Assembly (NCBI GenBank): GCA_020881915.1
Contig: JAJFPB010000004.1
Coordinates: 4,526,001-4,590,000, forward strand
DNA length: 64,000 bases
Direction of reading: 5' to 3'
Origin: Paramyrothecium sp. XJ0827
Taxonomy: Eukaryota > Ascomycota > Sordariomycetes > Hypocreales > Stachybotryaceae
The notes below the pieces were generated by a model that was given only the letters and a program-made list of their open reading frames with translations, searched no databases and was not told the DNA's origin. The first letter of the stretch is position 1. Each line of letters starts with the position of its first letter. Made by a program: the position numbers and the translations under genes. Shown piece after piece: positions 1 to 12,371 of the stretch.

Positions 1-667
1 TCAGGCTGCCTGGCGAATCCAAATACCAGAACACTAATTTGGCGAATCTTTTGGTCGTAGAGCGAGAAATCATTTGGCTCAACATCATCGCCAAAGCCTC
101 CAAGGGGCCAGCCAGACCAAAGAGCCCGCTCCTGCCGGGAAGGATTGTCTGTACCGTTCAATTGGGTCCCTAGAAACTTCAGCATAGTACCAATGGGTTT
201 TGATATGAGCCCTTACTGAAGCCAATAACTGTGCCTTCTATATCCTCTTTGCATGCATCGGGTATCGTGCTGCTATCACATTGTGAAGCATTGTCCGCGA
301 TGGATCGGAGGGCGTCACGACAGCCATCGGAAAGGACTCCCTCGCAGTTCTCGTCTACTGACAGGCCGTTGGTTTGTTCAAGCAGTTCCGAGGTGTAAAC
401 CCTCGAGCAAAATGCCCAATCATCGTCAATCCTAATCTCGCGTTGATCGGTGGTTGCTTCTGGTGCAACCAAGCCAAATACAGTCCATGAAGAGATCTTT
501 GTCGAGTAAGGATTCTCCTCCTCCTGCCAAGGCACATTACCATAAATGTCGGCGACTATGGTCCAAGAACTCTCAGTGGCCAGCGTTCCTGGATAGGGTT
601 GCGATACATTGTATCCTGGGAATGAAACTAAGGCTGTTGCGTTGGGGCTTGGAAAAGGAAAAGACAT
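1..667 (-). CDS. Hypothetical protein, 3' end off the window edge
   Basis: An ORF starts at the ATG at 667 and is joined by a clean 47-nt intron (216 down to 170: GTAAGG donor, GCTGA branch, CTAG acceptor) to an exon still open at base 1. The visible part is about 205 residues, with several N-x-S/T sequons and cysteines spread through the middle, which suggests a secreted or lumenal chain. No signal peptide follows this ATG, so an upstream exon may be missing. I recognise no family. The exon-intron fit and the long open frame make it a real gene; function is unknown. Confidence 0.55.
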
Positions 668-1448
668 GGTTGCGGATTTGTATCCACCGATGAAAATCAG
701 AGAAATGGAAGCCGGATGTCAGGGGTCAGCGAGCTAACTTTTTCCTCTATCAGAGGCGCAGTGTAACTGTTAAAAACAAGCAACCTGGTGCCGCACTTGG
801 TAGACCAAGCTATTCTACGTACCTAGAAATGTGCCGTCCCGGCTTGGCGTTCCTTCAGGGTGTGCGCATGATAGCCTGTTGGCGTCGTGTGTCCTCTTAC
901 CATTGAGGGCAGCTTCGCCAAGTCTAGGCTCCAGTAAATCCTGTATGCGCGTGATAGGCTATTCGCAATTTCTTTTCTTACTATTGGGCACCTAATGGCT
1001 TTGCCAAGATTCCAGCAATTTCAGCTAGGTGCCAAGCTATCGTTTGTTAGCCGTCACGGCTCATCTCTATGATTGGATTGCATGCAGCTGCAGTTAACAA
1101 TAACCGCCATGAAGCGGGTAGAACCCACCACTGCATGTCGCCTGTATGTTCATTTTGGTCTGTAAAGGGTTAATCATCGCCTGGGCCCCCTTTCAAACTA
1201 CCACAGCCCCTAAAAGCTGCTCCAAGCTAGGGGCATATGTTATTTCCCGTTAACTATAGAATCGAAATGTTTGTTCAGTTTATTGAGGCTTGAACTTCAC
1301 ACAATGCTCTTGTCTAACTCGAAATCGAATTTGACAACGATCCGTTTTTTTTGGACAGCGAGGCTTTACTCTGTTCAAAAGGTTGGAACTGCTCGTGTAT
1401 AGCTTATTCAACAATCTAAAGCTATTTCATGATCTTCTCGATGTCTCT
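668..1448. other. Intergenic, no gene seen
   Basis: Lies upstream of the partial gene and downstream of the monooxygenase 3' end. It is AT-rich with many stops in all frames. I see no tRNA, repeat array or conserved coding remnant. Confidence 0.5.
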
Positions 1449-3208
1449 CTAGATGAAACCGAGAAGATCCTTGCGCCTTCTATCAATCCAAACCCACCCG
1501 CCTGCCTCCCACCCAGATTCACCAGATGAATCAGAACCGAGTTCAGTGTTGGATGAGCTACTGGACTCATCACCTGTGTCTGAGCCCTTGTTGGGAGGCT
1601 TATACTTCTGAATATGCTCGATTGCCCATTTCGTCTCTCTATCAAGGGTCGGAGGGATTCTGCCATCCCCAGAAAGCGTTCCCAAGCCAGCCATGTCGTA
1701 CAGCTTTTGGAACCACGCCGTCGTCTCGCCATTTCCCCATGGAATATCGTGAAACTTGAGGTGCTCAATTCTGCACCTTTCAGCCCTCTGATTCTCCCAT
1801 TGTTGTTGCTCCTCAAGTGATGGAAGGGCAATCGAGAGTCGCTTGGCGAAATGACGCGCAAGCGCAATTGCTTGGTACTCCATTCCCCTGAAAGTCAAGA
1901 CCCTAGGCATGCCTACAATCCCAAGAGTTGGGAAGTCTTGAAAGAAAGTATGCCAGTAGCCGTTGATGAGCTTGTTTGCTCTGTAATCGAAGATCAGCCT
2001 TCCGTTTGCTTTGGCATTCCAGAAGGGAAAGGACGGTTTATATCCAGTGCAGTAGATCACCGCGTCTACATCATCGAGGTATGAACCATCACTTAAGATA
2101 ATCCGGCCTGTAGGTAGGAATTCTGCAATTACTGGTTTCCACACAACACCAGGGGGCGGTGAATCTCCGTCCCATCGTGATTTCGACCTCCGTGATTGAT
2201 AGACTGGCAAGTTGGCTGTTGGTACCAGCTCTCTGGTGACATCAATACCAGAAGCTGAGTTGCCGACGACGACGACTTTCTTATCAGCCCATGTTCTGGG
2301 GGTTCGATAAGTCTTGGAGTGAATCACCCGACCAGGAAATGATTCTATGTAAGCATCGAGGCCCTTCACCTGCGGTATCTTATCATATTCAGACTTTTGT
2401 GATCAGAGTTGTGAGGCCAGTTGGGACACTTACGAATGGAACCGTGTAATGACCATTAGCCAAAATGACAGCATCAAAATGTTCTTCCCACCATATGTCC
2501 ACATTTTGCACTGGATCGAACCTTCGCAGAGTCAACTTCCAGCCATCCAGTTTTTCCGAAGAGATCGAGATGACTCTAGATAGATCTTCTACAGTGGTGT
2601 TCAATTGAAGAGAAGAGTCGGTTCTGTGGACGGAGAAGTAGTTCTCGATATACTGCCGAGGCACGTGGTGCGGCACGAATGGACCATAAGCGAAAGGCAG
2701 ATCAGAGTAAGCCATTGCAATATCGGGAACATTGGTTCTTGCAGTTTGTTAGTGCCAGGCTTAGTTTAGATCAGGCATGAGTCCATACGTCAGCAACTCA
2801 TAGACGGGAGTTTCAAGGAATCGGTCTTGCTTGCTCGGAGGTGCTAGCCGAGGTAGGCTTTCCGGTATTTGCAATGCCGGGTCCGTCTCTAACGGCAAAG
2901 CTCCAGGCCGGACGAGATGACTGGGAGTAACTGCTCCGTCGTAGATCCTGAAGCAGCAATTTCAGTCAGTTTATCAGGCCAAAGAACTCACTTGCAATCG
3001 ACTTTACCATGTTCCGCCGGCATTTTCCCTTCGCTCAAAGACACGAATATGCTTAAAGTAGTTTTCGGCCTTGAGAGCAGCTGCTGTGACCGCGCCTGGT
3101 TCAAGTTAACACCAGTGTCTTAGAGCAAAGGAGTCGCATCTTGTTGGCAATACCTGATGCGCCAGCGCCAATTACAGCCACCGTCTCAATGGAAGTCTTC
3201 TTTCTCAT
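1449..3208 (-). CDS. Flavin-containing monooxygenase (FMO family)
   Basis: Five exons (3208-3154, 3095-3008, 2947-2789, 2737-2434, 2369-1449) sum to 1527 nt, or 508 residues, a usual FMO length. The start at 3208 puts the FAD-binding GAGASG at residues 14-19, as in the family; an upstream in-frame ATG at 3286 is possible but less likely. The FMO fingerprint FPGRVIHSKTYRTP lies at about 213-226 and is followed by the NADPH site GNSASG at 238-243. A serine/acid-rich tail precedes the end. Such enzymes use FAD and NADPH to oxygenate soft nucleophiles (N or S) or ketones in the cytosol or ER. The substrate cannot be told from sequence, and no obvious cluster partner lies beside it. Confidence 0.88.
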
Positions 3209-3561
3209 TTTGAGTTTCCTAGACGAAACAAGTCGTTGATCATGGACAACGGCTCCGAAATTCGGGCTGTCGCATGCATTAAGCATGCAGCTTAGTTAAG
3301 CACGTCTATTCGCCATGGTTGGGCGTGATTTCGCCATTTCTAGATCACGTGGTGAAACCACATCATCGCGCACAACTTGCTGTCTTTGTTCGCTAATTAA
3401 GCTTGTCAACTACTATTAAACTTTCGGGTGAGATAAAAGCACTATTGAACCGAGGTCCGTCTGAGCACGTGGTGTGGAGGTATATGCATGCTCCGCGTAC
3501 CCTCACTAGGATGGCTTCAACACATTGACAATTTTGTTTGCCCCAGGCTTCACCACTACAT

Positions 3562-5496
3562 TTATACTGCGGGCAAAATTTGAGGCGGACTCCGCCTTGG
3601 TGTCAGTCGACCACGGCTGTAGTGCTTCTCCAGCCAGTTGAGGTACATGAACCAAGCTCCGATGAGGATCAAAGTGCCCAAAGCGGAGCCCAGTAGTATA
3701 TGCCAGCCCATTGGGTGTATCTTTACTGTGGTAGAACCATCGGCTTCCTCGGCCATGTAAATGAACTCTGATCCGCAAATTGTGGCTATGGTGGTTACTG
3801 GGAGGAACACCAATGTGAGCAAGGCAATGCTTCGTAGACTGCTGCTGTCTCTCATCAACAACCCACTGTCTTGTAATGAGACATGACTGAAGAACTAGGG
3901 CAGGTCAATGGCTTGGACAGCGAAATGTATAAAATTGTGCTCACTAGGCTGATCATATTGCTGATTCGTTTGTCAAAAGTCATGCCTCTTTCGACTATGG
4001 ACTGAACAAAGCGACGGCGATACTTGAAGGCATCTCGGGTCTTCCTTCCGAGAAAGCTCAAGCCAAGGGCATGCTTGGCTTCGTGGTAATCTATAAGGGC
4101 ATCGATTGTGGCCATCAATCCGTTTGCCCCCTCAAGAATGAGGATCATGTAATCGACAAGAAGATGCATGCCTGAAAACTCTATCTCGCTCAATGATCTA
4201 GAAGGATGGCCGGTGAGATAGCCAAGGTTCTACTCACGATCTTAGCTTCATGTCAAAATCTCGAGTAGTCTTACAGTTCAAGGACCCTTACCCGCTGTTC
4301 AGTGGCGAATACTTCTGTTAATTCCCACAACTCATTGTCTAAACTTATTGACAGATTATAGAGGATAATCTCCCACAATATGTCGGGATGTTGTAGGATC
4401 TGGTTGACATTTGCTATCTCGGCGAGGGCTTGCAATTGACTAATCAGTTCGATAGGCGGCCCGAAACAGATCAGCGTGACGTTATTCTCCATATGTTGCG
4501 GCAATGATGGGTTTGGCTTGGCAGACTTTACGTCCGAATCTTTTGTTCTGCTCAAAATCGACCCGTCACCAGTGGAATATCTTCGAGGCATTGTGTTGAT
4601 TGAGGACGTTTCGCAAGGATCACCTGTATTGCTGCGTTGTCGTGCAGGCTCAGCATGAAGTACATATGCACTGCCCGACCAGGTCGGGATATAAGTGTCC
4701 GATCCTGGTTCTGGAAACCGAAAGGGGATCCGCTGACCAGAGTCGCTTGTCCTTTCAGGTTGTGGAGGGCCTTTGCGATCGGAAATTCTTTCGAGAAGCT
4801 GAGTAAGTCGCCACAAGTCCCTCTTGTTATGCCCTTGCTTCTGTGCTACCTTATCTTCTCGTTCGACTTCTTTCAGAAGGTAATGCAGCCAACTATCTAA
4901 AATCAGGCGTCAGTGAGCATCAGCCGAGACTCAAGGCAGAAGGAGGTCTCACAATGCGAGTATTCGTCTTTCTGAAATTGCCCAAAGGAATTGAGAACAT
5001 TTTGACATCGTTCTTCTATAAAAGCGCTGGGAATGTCAAATTTGCCAACAAGAGCTTTGTATCCCGCCAGAAGTTCCGGGTCATCATGGTCGGGAGGAGC
5101 TATACTTCATTCTGTTAGCAATACACTTGCAAGATGAGAAGCCTGTTCTATATCTAGGCTTGCGATCCTTACACGATTGTTAATGGTGCAAGCTCAATGT
5201 TGTCTACATCTCGTGAACGATGTATCTCTCGTCGGCTCATTTTACTCCCTGAAGACTCGACAATGATCAATTACCACAATTTCAAGAGCTGAGAGGACAA
5301 GTCCCCATCTACCTGTATGCCGCCATTGTAAAACGGAGCAATGATACTCGTCACCATTTTCTATGACTCCGTCTTCAAATCGCTTTAATGATACCGAGGA
5401 GTCAATGAAGAACGACATGATGATGCAGCAAGCCAAAAATAGCTCAGGGTTGCAAAGTTGCTGTCCAATCTTGGACCTGAATGACGCTCGCGCCAC
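3562..5496 (-). CDS. CorA-like Mg2+ transporter-type membrane protein (fungal-specific form)
   Basis: Seven exons (5496-5313, 5248-5173, 5104-4953, 4896-4292, 4245-4238, 4197-3945, 3894-3562) give 1611 nt, 536 residues. The C-terminal third has the pattern of fungal CorA-like proteins: a helical region, then SSSLRSIALLTLVFLPVTT leading into membrane segment 1, a short loop, and a second membrane segment (GWHILLGSALGTLILIGAW). The canonical GMN selectivity motif between the two segments is not visible, so ion transport is unproven. The N-terminal cytosolic part is not recognisable and has a low-complexity insert around exon 4. Exon 5 is only 8 nt (CTAAGATC), needed to keep frame between exons 4 and 6. 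Confidence 0.75.
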
Positions 5497-6390
5497 GGCC
5501 CCTTGTTCCCTAGTGATAGTGAACCAGGACGTCTGACGGGCTTGCTTGTTGTGCGGGCTGAGATAACCCCGCGTTCTAGGAATATTTGCCGGCGCGGATT
5601 TCTAGCGGTTGGCAAGACTGGGCTGAGCGGAGAGTAACACTTTGAGCCTCACAGATCCTGTAATCTCCCCCTCGCCCAATCAAGTGGCACTCCCAAGGCT
5701 GCCCCCAATCCTACCAGATAACGGCCGGCCCAGCTCTGCGGTGAGGCAAACTGAAGGCAGTTTGCAAAGAATCTGATTGGTCGCCTGATCTGGGTTTTCT
5801 TTTTCCTGGCCTCGTCCACGCAGGGTTTTTGCATGAATTTCCTCGCCAAGGGCGCGCTCAGGGAATGGCACAAAGGCTCCCAACGCACTGACCCTGGCCC
5901 AGGGCTGAATGTTCAAAGCGGCACACCGGCTTTTCAGTACCGACTTTTCGTTTCGCTCATTAGCACGGAAAGGTGATAGCTGAGTTAGTCCTCCCGTGCC
6001 TATTCGCCGCCCACTTGTTCGAGGCTGGCAGCGGGTCCCTAGCGTGGTTAGCTGTGCAATTTCAATCCTGCTGATCTGGCGAAGTGGTGTGGGACGTTCG
6101 AAAAGCAGTGGGCAATTTAGCATCTTCTGCATGTGACAGGGGTCGCTAAGCTGACAGGAAGCATGCACGAATTGTACGAGCGTTTGTTAGCCAGCCTTCA
6201 AGAATGAAAGTGCATGTTTCAAATCAGCGCTATGGATAACAGACAAGGGATAACCAACAAGCAATATGGGCTTAAGCCACATAACTTATAGCCCAGTCCT
6301 CAGCCCCTTTTCCCCTCTATATCCATCATCACACGCTTGCTCTCTTGACATCGTCTTCCGCTTCTATTTCCTTACCATTACAGTCTGACC
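5497..6390. other. Intergenic, divergent promoter region
   Basis: Separates the CorA-like gene (-) and the HET-like gene (+). Minus-strand ORFs here (for example 5680-6168) show no family signal and look random in GC-rich sequence. A pyrimidine-rich, TATA-like stretch near 6305-6330 probably belongs to the promoter of the downstream gene. Confidence 0.45.
5746..5765. repeat. Perfect inverted repeat, 8-bp arms
   Basis: GCAAACTG and CAGTTTGC are separated by AAGG. It lies alone in intergenic DNA, and its role is unknown. Confidence 0.4.
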
Positions 6391-6582
6391 ATGCCAAACC
6401 CCGCCGCAGCGGTGAAAACCCATCGAAAGCCGCGCAGAGCTCACGGGCAGACTATACAGAGCCGTTTGATCCCAGTTCCTGCTGGAACTATCGGCAGTCA
6501 AGCTGCCACAGGCCAAACACAGGGCAGCACGGCAACTCAATCTGCATCTTATACCAACTCAAGCAACAACTTCTCTCGCTAG
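6391..6582 (+). promoter_or_regulatory. Possible upstream ORF in the leader of the HET-like gene
   Basis: A 63-codon ORF ends 25 nt before the preferred ATG of the next gene, in another frame. It is Q/T/S/A-rich with no known domain. It could be an upstream ORF, a 5' exon whose splice I could not place, or chance. Confidence 0.25.
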
Positions 6583-6607
6583 TGCGGAAAGCCTCGAATA
6601 CTTCAAA

Positions 6608-9600
6608 ATGGCACAGACTAACTTCCGTGATGAAGAAGCCGTAAGATACACTTCCTAATTGGTGAGCGGGAACACTTACTAACTAGGCTAGACTTACACT
6701 GAGCGAGCTCCTCGTGGTCTCTTTTCCCCGCAGTACAAATATAAGGAGTCTACAAATGTGGAATATGTCGGAAAGGATGTCCTTGGCCGCGAAGTCAAGC
6801 ACTATTACGATGATCGCTGTATCGACCCTGTCACTGGCAAATTCTTATCACTGCAGGTACAGTCTACAAGTCGAATTCTCAATGGCTCTGGAGGAACTAC
6901 GTGGAGGCGGAAGCATATCAAGAATATCGGTCCCACCACCATGAGGCTCTCGAATTGGGCTCTTTCAACCTTGTCTGGGGATGAAGATGCCGTGGCCGCA
7001 TTCAAAAATTGGCCTACTGCCCTCGAATATCTCTGGAAAAGCTTGATCCTAGCAGTTCCAATGATCTTCTTGGTAGGGCTGATACACCTGTCTTCCTGAC
7101 CGCCGCTAACATTTTTGCACAGTCGCCATTTTTCAGACCAACACGGGGCGAGTTAGCCAACGGTGGCAGATACTCGCCTGTGCCTTACCGCTATTATGGT
7201 CGTCCAAAGAAGAGCCGGAACCCAAAAGATGACACAATGGCAGAGTGTAACAACCAGGCTGTCGGCTTACCGAGAGATGCTCAAGGCCCCAGGCTCCCTG
7301 CCGACGCCTTTTCGGACACTGCGTCTATGAGCACTGAACAAACGGAGAAATCAAGGAAGTCGGGCAGAGAGCGACTCGAGAGGGTTCTGCTTCCTCGCCG
7401 TTTATGTTTTCTAAGCCAAGCCGCTACCCAAGGAATGGATCCAGAGACAGGGCAAATATACCTGCAGCATCACTCTACCAACGTCCGTGAGGTAGGGACA
7501 GCTATTCATTGTGTCATCATCGCTTTGAAAAGCTTATTCAAAATGCTAACATGTCTGTAGTGGATGAGAGAAAACAACCAAAGCTGTCCAGAATATCTTT
7601 TCCTGGCGTGGAATGGAAGACAGTTTCCTTATGATGACATGGAATCCTCGCAAAGGCTTCATGAGCTTGCCCGCCATGCTACCCGAGAGGCTGGCTTACA
7701 GTGCTACTGGCTATCTTTGAATTGTATGGCAGGTGAGGATGAGGATGACGAAGAACTAAGTCTCGACGTAGGTTTTTGGCCCCATCAAGTCTGCCAATTT
7801 GAGCGCCTTCACTAACTCTACTTGTTATCTTCTAGGTGTGGAGAATCAGCGATGTGATTCGAGGCTGCAAGAAACTATGCGTGTTGCTGAGGACTCCTCG
7901 GGCTGATGAATCAGTCGACTCCTTACTGACAGAATGGGGTGAGTCAATCTGGACTTTTCCTGAGCTTCTGCTCAGTCCCGGAAAAAACATCACAACGTAT
8001 CACTACAGTGGCATCACACCCATGCAACCGGTCAAGCATGTAACTCCGAAGAACCAGTTCTCTGCTAGGTGTCTTGCGACAGACGAAGATAGATACCAGG
8101 TCCGGCGACTGCTCGACCACTACCTTGGTAACTTGAAACTGAGCGACCTGGAACTCATGACCGTCGCCCTCCATTGCTTTAGTTCTAGGAAGACAGATGG
8201 CCAATTCCTTCCGGGTGACTACTCCTACGCTCTGATGGGGCTCTTGGGCCATCGACCCTACGTCTCACGGAGCGATTCTGCGTTCTTGGCTTTTGCTCGG
8301 TATGTGATCCGAGACTCCTGCTGTCGAAGCAGTTCCCCGCTAACTTGGAATAGCCTCTCGTTGGAGAACTACAATAGTCGACTTTTCGAGAGATTTATCT
8401 GTCTTATGCCTTCGGAGCATGGTCAAGCGTGGCATAACACTCGCGACGCGTATGGGGCGCAACTGTGGGATATCGAACCCAGCATCCAGGTGGCCGGTAT
8501 CGGTGTATACAATGAGAAAGTGATTGAACCAGGCCCTGAACTGTATGAGAGGGAGTTTTTCCTCCAACAAACGAACGGAGCTGTCGAGGACGACCAGTCG
8601 ACTATGATTAGCATGAGCCACATGCATCGGAATGCCTCATCAAATGCCAGGACAGTTTCCAGCAAGGAAAACTTCACCACCGGAATCATCGAGGTTGCTG
8701 AGTCCGACTCTTACGAATCTGACGCTTTAACGCACTCGGAGCTCACCGAGGACGATGTAGTCATACTTGATGGTTGTCACGCTGCCACAGTCTATTGGGA
8801 TGAGTTTCGTCCCGTCTGGTACTCAAAACAACGCTCGCTCAAGAGAAGCTTGCTCAAATACTGCCTTCGACTTAATTTCATCCCTTTCCTCATCGGTATC
8901 ATCCTCGCAGCCCTGAGCAAACCAAAACGCCCGACAACGGTCTCACTCGTCCCGGCAGACCATGGTGCCATGGCGGGAATAGGAGCGATATTCCTCATAT
9001 ACAGTCTTGTCGTCTACCTTTTGGGTCCTCTCATCATTCGGTATGTTTATGGCGGTAAGTTCTGGGAGACCCAGCCGTGGTTCTTCGGCTTTGAGGGCTA
9101 CCTGCCCATCCAAGAAATCGAAGAAAAGATCTTTGGCGTTGGCCGTGGACGTCTCATGTGGAGCCCCTATGCCTCCTCACCGCTCTCACATCACACGATC
9201 AAGGACAATCGCTGGGTGGTGCCTCGCGACCCCTGCGAAGATCGTGATACTGCCAAGTTGGTTGACGATGCTATCCATGCGCGGCCTGGAGACTGGCGAG
9301 TAAGTCCATGTCCCATAACTTCCCAGGATTGAAGGAAGAAACTGACTGAAATTTTCTCACAGGTATTCACCATTGTTGACACCTATTCCATGACTGCTAC
9401 GCTCATTGAAGCAAAGAGGCCCCCGGAGGCGCTGCTGATCTGCGGTAGCGAGGGCGGTATGCAGCGCGCTCTTGCTTGCTCATTTGATTGGACAACTTCC
9501 ACATTCTACAAAGAGACAGTCATCAGGCTCGAGACGCGAGTTCTTGAAAGAATGGACAGGATCAGGAGGGTTCGAGTGGGGATTCAAAGGAAAGAGAAAC

Positions 9601-9620
9601 CGGCTGCAATCTGCATTTGA
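6608..9620 (+). CDS. Divergent HET-domain-like protein with C-terminal transmembrane segments
   Basis: Six exons (6608-6640, 6692-7072, 7123-7491, 7561-7767, 7836-9299, 9363-9620) total 2712 nt, 903 residues; most introns show a CTAAC branch. The ATG at 6608 sits in a good context (CAAAATGG). Residues about 250-420 keep the skeleton of a HET domain in weak form: CYWLSLNCM in place of the usual W-[IV]-D-x-x-C-I, DVWRISDVIRGCKKLCVLL in place of the 'M..VY..A..V' helix, and SIWTFPELLLSP in place of [AG]WT-x-QE-x-LLS. The classic ALSYxWG motif is not seen. Two hydrophobic helices (around FIPFLIGIILAAL and GAIFLIYSLVVYLLGPLII) lie near residues 700-770, ahead of a soluble tail. I infer a membrane-anchored relative of heterokaryon-incompatibility proteins; database labels for this group are unreliable. 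Confidence 0.65.
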
Positions 9621-10900
9621 GCTCAGTGGTGGAAAATGGCCACACGAGCACGTAAGGTCTCATTTGTTCACGTGGTGGAAGACAGCACGTTCAGATATCA
9701 TGTCATTGTTCAGTAGGTAATATCGAGGAGGATGCTGTTTTACTGAGCAAGGGCATCTGATTCCCTCCCAGCCAAAAGGCTTGCCGTATTCTTGTGACAG
9801 ATTGACTATTCCGTAATGGTTTACATCTCCCATTTGATACGTTAAATAGTGGTATGTTCGGTAAGCCTTCTTCCACACTCGTCCCTGAGACAGGGATGTC
9901 AACTTGCCTCTACGTTTTCCCTGTACCGCGGACTGGAAAACGACTGATTATTGCCCTTGGACGTAACTATCAAGAGTCATCTTCCATGCCATTCCCCGGT
10001 CTCTCCTGAGCCCCTCAGCCGTTCACTCGGACTTCTGTGCTGGAGTGTACTCCAGTGAGGACGACCGGCCTCCGCCTGGCTCCGAGCAGGATGACTTCAA
10101 GCCAGGGTCAGATTTCGGAATATGCATACGGCAGTATTCGGTTAGTGTCACACGTTGCAACAGGACTAAATGTAAACATCCACAATCAGAACTAATGCGG
10201 TGTACCCATGCGTTGGCTTCCTGGCATAATTAACTCTTACAACGCCCTGAGACGCCAAATCCCCCTTGGCAGACTTAGGCACCCTGTCACTTCACCGTTT
10301 GGAGTTAAGGGGTTATGGGGCCATGATCCGCTCAGACGTTGGGGTAAATAATGCGGGCTGACTGGCGTCTCACATTTAGTCTTATTAGCATTCAATAATC
10401 TCGAAGAGTCATGGCGTGTAGTCTAACTTAATCTGATCCATGGCTTGTAGCGTCACTTCCAGCTACAAGCGCGCGACAACAGAGACACAGGCATACTCGA
10501 GCAGGTATGATGGAGCTAGACGCGAAACAAGATTTCCAAGGGTTAACTTGGTAAGATCTCTACTCTGAGGTAGCTTATGATGTTTTCTTTAGCTGAACAA
10601 TGCATGTTCCTCCTCATTTTTCAGCCCTGTGTGAGCTGCAGGCCCCACGTTTCTATTTGGACCCTGAATCCACCGCCAGCATCCACCCTGTGCAAGGGCC
10701 CACGTTGAGGGCTAATTTGCTTGTAAGGAGCGGCAGTGGGACACCTGTCAGATTTAAGCTGCAGATTCTCGTGTTCGCCTGGATTTCTCGGCAGTTGTCC
10801 GTGCGGGTTTGAATCTGATATCTACCTGTAAACACTCCTCCATGTCATTGGCAGATGAGAAGTCGAAGTCACCTCGTACTAAGTCTCACCGAGCCCCGAC
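9621..10900. other. Intergenic, no gene seen
   Basis: About 1.3 kb without a supported gene. Short ORFs lack start context, intron signals or family resemblance. A 9-bp hairpin lies at 10443-10470. Confidence 0.45.
10443..10470. repeat. Inverted repeat, 9-bp arms with 10-nt loop
   Basis: GCTTGTAGC and GCTACAAGC flank gtcacttcca. It is isolated and intergenic, and I see no terminator T-run or tRNA fold. Confidence 0.4.
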
Positions 10901-10990
10901 ATAAATATTATTCCACTGCCACAAAGGCTTCAAACCTTCTCTCTTTAACTTGTCTTTTCATTTTTCAACCCCCTCCCCCCCTTTCTTGTT
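10901..10990 (+). promoter_or_regulatory. Core promoter: TATA-like box plus pyrimidine-rich tract
   Basis: ATAAATAT at 10901-10908 is followed by a CT-rich run (about 10937-10990) leading to the ATG at 11016. This is the arrangement of a strongly expressed fungal promoter with its start site in the CT tract. Confidence 0.5.
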
Positions 10991-11015
10991 CTTGTTCAAA
11001 CGAATTATAGAAACT

Positions 11016-11576
11016 ATGGCCTCATTTGATGACAAAGCTCGGTCCTATAAGCTTTCATGGAGCCCTTCAGGATTGTTTGTTCTTGGTCAAGCTGAACCAG
11101 CATATGAGATCAAATACAAGCCAGGCTTAATCTCCCCCGGTCCGGAGTTCACCCTAATATCGTGCACTGGGGCCAATTCCGGAGCTGTCATTGGGAATGT
11201 CGAGTGGTCATTCACTCAAAAAGTCAAGATGCATTTTCCCTCTCGCAAGATCGATATATCCTACCGCGCACTGAACGGCCACTTTGATGCGCACGGCGAT
11301 CTGGGGCGCGTTGAGTGGAAGGCGACAGGCAGGAGCGGGTATCAGGCCTCATGGCGTTTGTCTGATAGCAATGGCGAGCTCCTGTCTTTGGTCGAATTGC
11401 ACTCGTCTGGAGCGACAGGCACGATCGAGATAGTGAGGCCCGATTTGGCATGGGACGCCTTTGATGAGGTTCTCTTGAGCTCGGTTTCGCAAATCGAGGA
11501 CCTCAGGAGATTGCACAGAAATGCTCGAAAGAGTGCTATTGCGGCGGTCGTTTCTGCGGCCGGTGTCGTGGCCTGA
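11016..11576 (+). CDS. Small Tubby/LURP-one-like beta-barrel protein (tentative)
   Basis: An intronless 186-residue protein starts at the ATG at 11016; an in-frame upstream ATG at 10950 lies in the CT tract and would add low-complexity sequence. Alternating short hydrophobic strands (YKLSWSPSGLFVLGQ, VIGNVEWSF, GRVEWKAT, SWRLSDSNGELLSLVEL) end in a helix rich in alanine and valine, the layout of LURP-one/Tubby C-terminal-like folds common in fungi. There is no signal peptide or catalytic motif. Members may bind membrane phosphoinositides, but function here is not known. Codon use and a clear promoter support it as real. Confidence 0.6.
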   Translation: MASFDDKARSYKLSWSPSGLFVLGQAEPAYEIKYKPGLISPGPEFTLISCTGANSGAVIGNVEWSFTQKVKMHFPSRKIDISYRALNGHFDAHGDLGRVEWKATGRSGYQASWRLSDSNGELLSLVELHSSGATGTIEIVRPDLAWDAFDEVLLSSVSQIEDLRRLHRNARKSAIAAVVSAAGVVA

Positions 11577-12371
11577 TTCCACAAACAGCATTTTGGTAGA
11601 AGGCTGTTCCTTCTCTTTTGTCTACATTCGGTTGATCAATGCTTCTGGTTGGCATGAGGATTCCCGGCCCCGTTCTTCAGATGAAACACTCGCCAGATTA
11701 CTCGCTGAGCTGGGGGTTATGGCGACATGGGCAAAATCACAGACGGCTGTGGCAGACACAATCGCAGAGTGGATGTCAATGTTTATGAAGTCTTGGATGT
11801 GATTCGAAGATAAATGATCGCTGTACGACAGAAAAACTGTAGAAGCAGAGTACGAACTATTTTACCCTTAAGCCATTGGTCACTTGACAAGGGAAATGGT
11901 TCCAGAACACGTGTTTTGGCGAAGGCAAAGTAGGCCATCTTGTTTGTAGCTCGACCCCAGTTCTAGGATTTATTAGCCTGCCCAGGGCTGGAGAGGGTGC
12001 CAATATGGCTTGAACATCGATACCATCTCCTGGCCACAACCCAGAAGATTTCAAAGCAAGCCGTGACTAGACCCTTTCTCAAGGAGATACTTACCTTTGA
12101 TTGCTTTCTCTCTTCTTTGGTTGCCGTGCGCTACTATTTCTTGAAAAGCAACAAACAGTCGTAGTTCTTTCGTATTGTAGTGTATCGAATCAAATCAAAG
12201 GCTGGGAAAAACTTACTGACTTGTTGGCCCAGAGTTGAAAAGGGAGTCTACCATCACGTAATTAGAAGTAGTCGTTATGTTCCCAAATTTACCCTCGAGC
12301 ATAAATCTCGAGCTCCATTATGCTATACTACAATCTCCGTTTACACGATCTATGGGTTTGCTGTTCTCAAA
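11577..12371. other. Intergenic, convergent 3' ends
   Basis: Lies between the 3' ends of the beta protein (+) and the GPI-type protein (-). No coding or RNA signal seen. Confidence 0.45.

Noticed and set aside
5680..6168. 162-codon minus-strand ORF
   Set aside because: No family signal, no intron structure, and GC-rich sequence that keeps frames open by chance.
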